A stretch of DNA of 5,698 nucleotides from Candidatus Cloacimonadota bacterium (GTDB lineage Bacteria > Cloacimonadota > Cloacimonadia > Cloacimonadales > TCS61). Both the position numbers and the translations under genes were made by a program. The notes under the pieces were generated by a model, which had not been told where the DNA came from, made no database searches, and saw only the letters and a list, made by a program, of their open reading frames with translations. Location: NCBI GenBank assembly GCA_030626645.1, contig DAOUTP010000129.1, positions 1 through 5,698 of the forward strand, read 5' to 3'. Below, in pieces: positions 1 to 4,228 of this stretch. Position 1 is the stretch's first letter, and each line of letters starts with the position of its first letter.

Positions 1-393
1 AAATTATCGCTTCCACTTATTGTTATTGGTTTTGTCTTTTCAATTATTCCAAATACTGATGTTAGCTGGATTTCTGCTTGTATCGGTGCTTTATCGGGAT
101 TTCTTCTTTTCCTGTTAACAGCTGTAATCTTTCAAAAAACTTTTGGGAAAGATAGTCTTGGAGGCGGAGATATCAAGCTCATAGCAGCCATTGGAGCTTT
201 CCTGGGTGTTGAGGGAACATTGTTTACAGTGCTCTTCTCTTCATTGATAGCTCTTACTGTGCTGCTAATTCTAAAACATGATCGTAAAAAGCATTTTCCA
301 TTTGGACCATTTCTTATCATAGGAGCCTTAGTCTATATTCTTGCAGGGAATACTTTAATAGGATTGTATTTACAATTGTATAATATATATTAA
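1..393 (+). CDS. Type IV prepilin peptidase (GxGD aspartyl protease), C-terminal 130 residues
   Basis: The reading frame is open from the first base to TAA at 391-393; the start lies outside the window. This inner-membrane protease removes the leader peptide of type IV prepilins or type II secretion pseudopilins (PilD/GspO/ComC family) and in many species N-methylates the new N-terminus. The catalytic motif GGGDIK is at residues 54-59 of the fragment, with the second catalytic Asp at residue 57. The family's C-terminal FPFGPF motif is at residues 99-104. Hydrophobic segments at about 3-16, 23-45, 58-91 and 103-124 fit the polytopic fold. The fragment begins KLSLPLIVIG, which in the family directly follows the first catalytic Asp region, so that Asp should lie just upstream of base 1. 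The methyltransferase domain, if present, is also upstream. No clear intrinsic terminator follows. I leave the symbol blank because pilD, gspO and comC homologues cannot be separated from this fragment. Confidence 0.93.
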   Translation, partial: KLSLPLIVIGFVFSIIPNTDVSWISACIGALSGFLLFLLTAVIFQKTFGKDSLGGGDIKLIAAIGAFLGVEGTLFTVLFSSLIALTVLLILKHDRKKHFPFGPFLIIGALVYILAGNTLIGLYLQLYNIY

Positions 394-580
394 ATCTCTT
401 TATATTTTCAAATTTTGTAGAAAAAAATATTAACAACGAACAAAACTAACAATACAAACAAATGAAAAAAACAGAAAGCAAAAAAGTGAAAGTAACAGTG
501 ACGTTAACCCATTTTTTTACGAAAGCAATAATATTGCACTCAACAAGTTTATTATTTTTCTATCCGTTGTTCGTTTTTGG

Positions 581-620
581 TCGTTGTTATTAAATTTGTA
601 ATTATAAAAACCGATATGTT
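581..620 (+). repeat. Imperfect 40-bp direct repeat, copy A
   Basis: This segment starts TCGTTGTTATTAAATT and ends CCGATATGTT. It aligns with 719-757 at 35 of 40 columns: four transitions and one single-base deletion. Directly after it comes a segment of about 71 bp that copy B lacks, and then a mini-hairpin. Confidence 0.75.
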
Positions 621-689
621 GGTTACATAAGCTATAAAATTCTTATGACTTCGTTCCTACGCTTCGCTTAACAAACAGAAGTTTATATG

Positions 690-706
690 TTTTGCTTCGC
701 AAAGCC
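690..706. repeat. Mini-hairpin 1 (TTTGC-TTC-GCAAA, then GCC)
   Basis: A perfect 5-bp stem, 691-695 with 699-703, closes a TTC loop; T690 and G704 can add a G-U pair. GCC follows. It is the first of three similar units spaced about 66 and 35 bp apart. No T-tract follows on either strand, so it is not a standard terminator. Confidence 0.6.
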
Positions 707-718
707 AACAATAATTGT

Positions 719-757
719 TCGTTGTTATTAAATTCATAATTGTAAAACCGATACGTT
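719..757 (+). repeat. Imperfect 40-bp direct repeat, copy B
   Basis: This 39-bp segment starts TCGTTGTTATTAAATT and ends CCGATACGTT, matching copy A at 581-620. Its last bases run straight into the mini-hairpin at 756-770, so repeat and hairpin look like one unit here. The differences from copy A being transitions plus one deletion suggests an old duplication that has drifted. Confidence 0.75.
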
Positions 758-772
758 TTCCTTCGGAAAGCC
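756..772. repeat. Mini-hairpin 2 (TTTCC-TTC-GGAAA, then GCC)
   Basis: The stem is 757-761 with 765-769, closing the same TTC loop as hairpin 1 and followed by the same GCC. Compared with hairpin 1, the fourth stem pair is changed on both sides (G-C to C-G), so pairing is kept. It abuts direct repeat copy B. Confidence 0.6.
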
Positions 773-791
773 GAATCTTGTTTTGATTTCG

Positions 792-806
792 TTTGCTGCG
801 CAAGCC
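792..806. repeat. Mini-hairpin 3 (TTGC-TGC-GCAA, then GCC)
   Basis: A 4-bp stem, 793-796 with 800-803, closes a TGC loop. T792 and G804 add a G-U pair and GCC ends the unit at 806, as in the other two hairpins. It lies 10 bp past the 3' end of the tRNA gene on the other strand, so it would be in any tRNA 3' trailer, but it has no T-tract of terminator type. Confidence 0.5.
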
Positions 807-815
807 AAAATTAAA

Positions 816-892
816 TGGCACGCCCGAAGGGACTCGAACCCCTAACCCTCTGATCCGAAGTCAGATGCTCTATCCAATTGAGCCACGGGCGC
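816..892 (-). tRNA. tRNA-Arg, anticodon TCG, CCA encoded
   Basis: The minus strand folds into a complete 77-nt cloverleaf. The acceptor stem GCGCCCG pairs with CGGGCGT (last pair G-U), followed by discriminator G and an encoded CCA at 818-816. The D arm is GCTC-loop-GAGC. The anticodon stem TCTGA/TCAGA closes loop CTTCGGA, giving anticodon TCG, which reads Arg CGA and, depending on base modification, other CGN codons. The variable loop is GGGTT. The T arm is AGGGG/CCCTT with loop TTCGAGT. No base in the invariant positions looks wrong, so it should be functional. It is divergent from the TPR gene and points towards the repeat-rich region. The identity is read from the anticodon and supported by likeness to the GCGCCCG acceptor stem known for E. 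coli tRNA-Arg. Confidence 0.97.
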
Positions 893-902
893 ACACAAAA
901 CA

Positions 903-931
903 TAATTATTTTGACACTTATTTATGTCCAA
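903..931 (-). promoter_or_regulatory. Candidate promoter of the tRNA-Arg gene
   Basis: On the minus strand TTGGAC (931-926) resembles a -35 box. AT-rich -10 candidates follow: AATAAT (910-905, 15-bp spacer) or TAATTA (908-903, 17-bp spacer). The tRNA 5' end lies 10-12 bp further on, a sensible distance. The boxes are only partial matches to the sigma-70 type, and the host consensus is unknown. Confidence 0.3.
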
Positions 932-937
932 TATTTT
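911..937 (+). promoter_or_regulatory. Candidate promoter of the TPR gene
   Basis: TTGACA at 911-916 is a perfect sigma-70 type -35 box. TATTTT at 932-937 is the best -10 candidate, though its 15-bp spacer is short; poorer matches exist at 16-18 bp. It would start transcription about 20 bp before the ribosome binding site at 955-960. It overlaps the candidate tRNA promoter on the other strand, so the two might compete for polymerase. Confidence 0.35.
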
Positions 938-966
938 CTAGTCCCAATAAAATTAAGGAGCGATAA

Positions 967-1611
967 ATGAAAAAGATCATATTTTCGATTATAGTAGTTG
1001 TATTAGTAACATTACTTTTAGCAGAAGAGCATAATGAAAATGAGCTATTTATGATTTATCAACAAGACCAGACATTCGAGAACTTCCAAAAAGCAATTGA
1101 ACATTACAATTCTAATAGTGAAAATGCTGAAGATTATAACTCAGCTTTTATGCTCTCATACCTTTATACAATGGAATTAGATAATAATCTTGAGATTTTA
1201 AAAGATAATTTAGATTCATTAAATACACGAACGAAATTCTCTTATGCCAATTTATTATTAGAATTAGGTAAATTGGATGAGTCTATTGCGGTCTATGAAA
1301 AACTGAATGAAGATGTCCCTAAATGGTCTTGTCCCTGGCGTCATAAGGGTGAAGCTCTTATGAAACAACAAAATTATAAAGATGCAGAAATCGCTACGAT
1401 ACAAGCAATTGAAACACGTGAAGATCATTTTGATGCTTATATCCAACTTGCCAGGATCCAAAAGGAATTAGGCGAATATGATACTGCATTGCAAACTCTT
1501 AAGAATGGTATGCAATATGAAGTTGCAGATCTTGAAGATGAAGTAACAAACGAAGAAGTAGAATTATTAAAAGAAGAATTAGAACAGTTATTAGAAACAA
1601 ATTTCAAATAA
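967..1611 (+). CDS. Exported tetratricopeptide-repeat (TPR) protein
   Basis: The ATG at 967 is supported by AAGGAG at 955-960, six bases upstream. Residues 1-19 form a signal peptide: KK followed by a long hydrophobic stretch ending LLLA, with likely cleavage before EEH. There is no lipobox Cys, so it should be periplasmic or extracellular. The mature part is helical and acidic. Three TPR-like units lie at about residues 86-119 (ANLLLELGKLDESIAVYEKL), 121-153 (GEALMKQQNYKDAEIATIQA) and 154-187 (ARIQKELGEYDTALQTLKNG). An earlier degenerate unit may span about 37-82. The tail, about 188-212, is rich in Glu and Leu and probably forms a helix or coiled coil. TPRs make protein-binding scaffolds; no enzymatic motif is seen, so the partner is unknown. 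It is followed by a strong hairpin and is probably transcribed separately from the peptidases. I do not recognise a named family. Confidence 0.9.
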   Translation: MKKIIFSIIVVVLVTLLLAEEHNENELFMIYQQDQTFENFQKAIEHYNSNSENAEDYNSAFMLSYLYTMELDNNLEILKDNLDSLNTRTKFSYANLLLELGKLDESIAVYEKLNEDVPKWSCPWRHKGEALMKQQNYKDAEIATIQAIETREDHFDAYIQLARIQKELGEYDTALQTLKNGMQYEVADLEDEVTNEEVELLKEELEQLLETNFK

Positions 1612-1630
1612 TACCAGATATTTTCCTTTT

Positions 1631-1661
1631 GCAGAACTACCGGATTTTCTGGTAGTTCTGC
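1631..1661 (+). terminator. Strong hairpin after the TPR gene, possible terminator
   Basis: GCAGAACTACCGG (1631-1643) pairs with CTGGTAGTTCTGC (1649-1661): a 13-bp stem with one G-U pair and the loop ATTTT. The sequence after it on the plus strand is TATATAAAAG rather than a run of T, so it lacks the usual intrinsic-terminator tail. It could instead stabilise the 3' end of the TPR mRNA. A second possible pairing exists: TACCAGA at 1612-1618, right after the TPR stop, is the exact reverse complement of TCTGGTA at 1648-1654. Confidence 0.55.
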
Positions 1662-1737
1662 TATATAAAAGTCAAACTTACTATTAATATTTGGAACAAT
1701 TATTGCAATATATTACTAATTAATAAGAGGAGATAAT

Positions 1738-4218
1738 ATGAAAACACACACTTTATTTTTGCTAACGATAATAATATTATTTGTATCAATTTCAGTATTA
1801 GTGGCAGATAATAACTATGTAATTAGGTTTGATCGTCCAAATTCACAAATCATTAACACATTCACTGCAGAGAATTATGATGTAGCTGCCTATAAACCGG
1901 GAGAATTTCTGGATATTGTCGTATCGGAAGTTGAATATCAAAAACTACTTGAACAAGGCTATGATGTGATAATCACACAAACAGAAAAGCAATTAGTAAA
2001 TAATTTAAGAGGACAAACAGATCTCGATGGATACATTGATTATGAAGAGATGTTGGCAGAACTGCAACAGATAGAATTGGATAATCCCGATATTTGTAAA
2101 CTCTATGACATTGGAGAAAGCCGCGGTAAGCAATACTCAGATGCGGGGAATTCCAATTATGATGATTATTATCATGAGATATGGGCAATGAAAGTTTCTG
2201 ATAATGTAGAAACAGAAGAAGATGAACCTGGTGTTTATTATCTCTCGGCACATCATGCTCGTGAACCGATAAGCCTGGAAGTGAATATGGCTGTTTTGAA
2301 CCATATCATAGATAACTACGGTACCGATCCTGAAATTACCGAGAATGTTGATAACACTCAAATCTGGTTCGTACCACTTGTGAATCCGAACGGTCATAAG
2401 ATCGTAACTGATGAAACCGAGATATGGTGGCGTAAAAATATTTGTGATAATAATGAAAATGGCTCAATCGATGTAACTGGTTATTATGCTGAGGATGGTG
2501 TCGACCCGAATAGAAATTACAGTTGGGAATGGGGCGGAGCCGGCACAAACTGGACTAGTGAGACATATCAGGGGACATCTGCATTTTCCGAACCAGAAAC
2601 TCAGGCAATACGAGACCTGTTTGCAGATCATCATTTTCTTGCTGGACTTACATATCACAGCTATGGTGAGTTAATTTTATACCCTTATGGTTATGCAGAA
2701 GGGGTAATAGCACCAGATCAGGCTGCACTTTCAGAATTATGTACAGAAATAGCATTATCTATTCCCGGGCAGAATGGTGGATTCTATACTCCAGAAGCAG
2801 GGTGGGAATTGTATCCAGCAACTGGAACAACCGATGATTATGCTTATGGAACTCATGGGATCTTTGAATATACTGTTGAACTTGCTACCCAGTTTATACC
2901 TCCGGCAAGCCAGGTTGAAGATATTTGTGAAAATAATATTGAAGCGGCAATGATCTTACTTGATCGAGTAAATGGTTCTATACTCTCAGGACACATTACC
3001 GATGGTGATACTGATGAACCAATAGAAGCAATGATCTTTATTGAGGGTATAGATGATACTGGAGTGTATCGTGAACCTTATATGAGTAATGTAGAATTTG
3101 GAAGTTATTACCGTCTACTCACAAATGGTACTTATGATGTTACATTCTCAGCTTACGGTTACGATTCACAGACTTTTGAAAATATTTTAATTAATGATGA
3201 TGTAACTTTACTCGATGTTGCATTAGTTCCTGCCAGCGAAACAATAGATCTATCCGGAGTAGTTACTGATGGTGACACTGGAGAGCCTATTGCAAACGCC
3301 ACAATTGCTATTCAGGATTTTGGGATTCCTAGTGTTACAACAAACGAATATGGTGAATATACAATAGAAGATATTTATGAATTCGATTATTCTATTGCTG
3401 TGTACAGTCCACTTCATGCAGGGATTCTTGAACAACATTTTGTAACTCCTGCTAATAACTTTTTAGATTTTGAATTATATACAATTCCAGACGGCACTTT
3501 TGAGGATGGAGAATTTACCAGTAGTTGGAATTTTTCCGGGAATAATAATTGGGTAATTGACGATGTAACAGTTTATTCTGGTAATTATTCTGCAAAATCC
3601 GGTACGATTTATGATGATCAAACATCTTCACTTTCAATCTCACTTTACGTTCAAGAAGATAGCGAAATATCTTTCTATCAGAAAGTATCTTCTGAAGCTA
3701 GTTATGATTACCTGCGTTTTTATATTAATAATGTATTACAAGATAATTGGAGTGGAAATGGAAATTGGGAATTTGAGACATTTAATGTAGGAGCAGGATT
3801 TCAAACTTTTAAATGGGAATATTATAAAGATGGGGGAGTATCATCCTATCAAGATTGTGGATGGATAGATGAAATCACATTCCCTTCATATACTGTACCT
3901 GCTTCTCCAAATGAATTTGGAGTTTCAGATATTGCGAAATTTAATGGTAATTATCCTAATCCGTTCAATCCAACCACTACATTCAGTTATAGCTTAACAG
4001 GTGAATCTAAAGTTGTTTTAACATTATTCAACATCAAAGGACAAAAAATAAAAACTCTAGTAAGTGAAAATCAGCCTGCAGGTATTCATCAGGTGATCTG
4101 GGATGGAACCGATAATCATGGTAAGAAAGTTTCGACCGGCATTTATTTCTCTCATTGGGATGTTAAAGATGATGGTGGAGATTATACCAGTGTGAAGAAA
4201 ATAATTCTTTTAAAATAG
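1738..4218 (+). CDS. Secreted M14 zinc carboxypeptidase (A/B/T type) with accessory and sorting domains
   Basis: This 826-residue metallopeptidase should remove C-terminal amino acids from peptides outside the cytoplasm. The start is set by AGAGGAG at 1726-1732. The signal peptide is residues 1-23. Residues 24-93 resemble an M14 prodomain. The catalytic domain, about 97-412, has all key residues: zinc ligands H173 and E176 (HHARE) and H307 (TYHSYG), R232, N258-R259 (DPNRNY), Y359 and the general base E381 (TVELA). Y359 to E381 is 22 residues, the same as Tyr248 to Glu270 in carboxypeptidase A. The specificity position equivalent to 255 is D366 in TTDD, as in carboxypeptidase B, hinting at acceptance of C-terminal Lys/Arg. 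Then come two carboxypeptidase-regulatory-like beta domains (about 415-498 and 506-581), a jelly-roll or MAM-like domain (about 585-718, ending CGWIDEITFP) and a C-terminal domain (735-826) with NYPNPFNPTTT, typical of FCB type IX-like sorting tails. Ten bases separate it from the next peptidase gene. The family call is firm; the exact specificity is inferred. Confidence 0.95.
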   Translation: MKTHTLFLLTIIILFVSISVLVADNNYVIRFDRPNSQIINTFTAENYDVAAYKPGEFLDIVVSEVEYQKLLEQGYDVIITQTEKQLVNNLRGQTDLDGYIDYEEMLAELQQIELDNPDICKLYDIGESRGKQYSDAGNSNYDDYYHEIWAMKVSDNVETEEDEPGVYYLSAHHAREPISLEVNMAVLNHIIDNYGTDPEITENVDNTQIWFVPLVNPNGHKIVTDETEIWWRKNICDNNENGSIDVTGYYAEDGVDPNRNYSWEWGGAGTNWTSETYQGTSAFSEPETQAIRDLFADHHFLAGLTYHSYGELILYPYGYAEGVIAPDQAALSELCTEIALSIPGQNGGFYTPEAGWELYPATGTTDDYAYGTHGIFEYTVELATQFIPPASQVEDICENNIEAAMILLDRVNGSILSGHITDGDTDEPIEAMIFIEGIDDTGVYREPYMSNVEFGSYYRLLTNGTYDVTFSAYGYDSQTFENILINDDVTLLDVALVPASETIDLSGVVTDGDTGEPIANATIAIQDFGIPSVTTNEYGEYTIEDIYEFDYSIAVYSPLHAGILEQHFVTPANNFLDFELYTIPDGTFEDGEFTSSWNFSGNNNWVIDDVTVYSGNYSAKSGTIYDDQTSSLSISLYVQEDSEISFYQKVSSEASYDYLRFYINNVLQDNWSGNGNWEFETFNVGAGFQTFKWEYYKDGGVSSYQDCGWIDEITFPSYTVPASPNEFGVSDIAKFNGNYPNPFNPTTTFSYSLTGESKVVLTLFNIKGQKIKTLVSENQPAGIHQVIWDGTDNHGKKVSTGIYFSHWDVKDDGGDYTSVKKIILLK
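2986..3297 (+). repeat. Tandem regulatory-like domain starts inside the first carboxypeptidase
   Basis: Residues 417-431 (SGHITDGDTDEPIEA, bases 2986-3030) and 506-520 (SGVVTDGDTGEPIAN, bases 3253-3297) match at 10 of 15 positions and mark the first strands of two successive carboxypeptidase-regulatory-like domains. They are protein-domain repeats that have diverged at DNA level, not a recent DNA duplication. Confidence 0.7.
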
Positions 4219-4228
4219 CGGAGTTTTA

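Larger units (their letters stand above)
431..727. repeat. Inverted copies of a GTTCGTTGTTA core bracketing the repeat region
   Basis: TAACAACGAAC at 431-441 is the exact reverse complement of GTTCGTTGTTA at 717-727. A one-mismatch copy (GGTCGTTGTTA) stands at the left edge of the first 40-bp direct repeat, about 579-589. A shifted 9-bp inverted match (AACGAACAA at 435-443, TTGTTCGTT at 567-575) strengthens the pairing of the left end with the 565-592 segment. This is like terminal inverted repeats of a small element of roughly 160 or 300 bp, but the matches are short and lie in AT-rich DNA. Confidence 0.4.
394..815. other. Repeat-rich intergenic region without a convincing gene
   Basis: This very AT-rich 422-bp stretch lies between the prepilin peptidase stop and the 3' end of the convergently oriented tRNA gene. 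It contains two imperfect 40-bp direct repeats (581-620 and 719-757), three related mini-hairpins (690-704, 756-770, 792-804), inverted copies of a GTTCGTTGTTA core (431-441 against 717-727) and a 13-bp palindrome at 525-537 (GCAATA-A-TATTGC). The only ATG-started frame of note, 462-593 (43 codons), has no ribosome binding site and no recognisable motif. The region resembles remnants of small non-autonomous repeats, but no transposase or clean target-site duplication is visible. Confidence 0.6.

Noticed and set aside
462..593. A 43-codon open frame (starts MKKTESKK, ends FGRCY) inside the repeat region
   Set aside because: There is no Shine-Dalgarno sequence ahead of it, the start is a poly-A tract, the end runs into direct repeat copy A and the product has no recognisable motif. 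It is probably chance, although a small membrane peptide cannot be fully excluded.
691..703. Mini-hairpins as intrinsic terminators of the tRNA or the prepilin peptidase gene
   Set aside because: Stems are only 4-5 bp and none is followed by a run of T in either direction of transcription.
581..806. Possible CRISPR array, from repeated units with spacers
   Set aside because: Only two long repeats exist, they are imperfect (35 of 40), the spacing is irregular and no cas gene is visible.
816..892. The tRNA gene as an attachment site of an integrated element
   Set aside because: No duplicated tRNA 3' fragment, integrase or phage gene is seen in the window, so the neighbouring repeats cannot be tied to site-specific integration.
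1691..1719. A sigma-70 promoter ahead of the carboxypeptidase pair (TTGGAA plus TATATT or TACTAA)
   Set aside because: TATATT is only 12 bp from TTGGAA, and the box at 17 bp matches poorly. A promoter probably exists in 1662-1725, but I cannot place it.
1973..2674. Several open frames on both strands inside the first carboxypeptidase gene
   Set aside because: They lie within a gene whose full frame has clear M14 catalytic residues; their products are low-complexity, rich in His, Ile or Cys, and lack ribosome binding sites.
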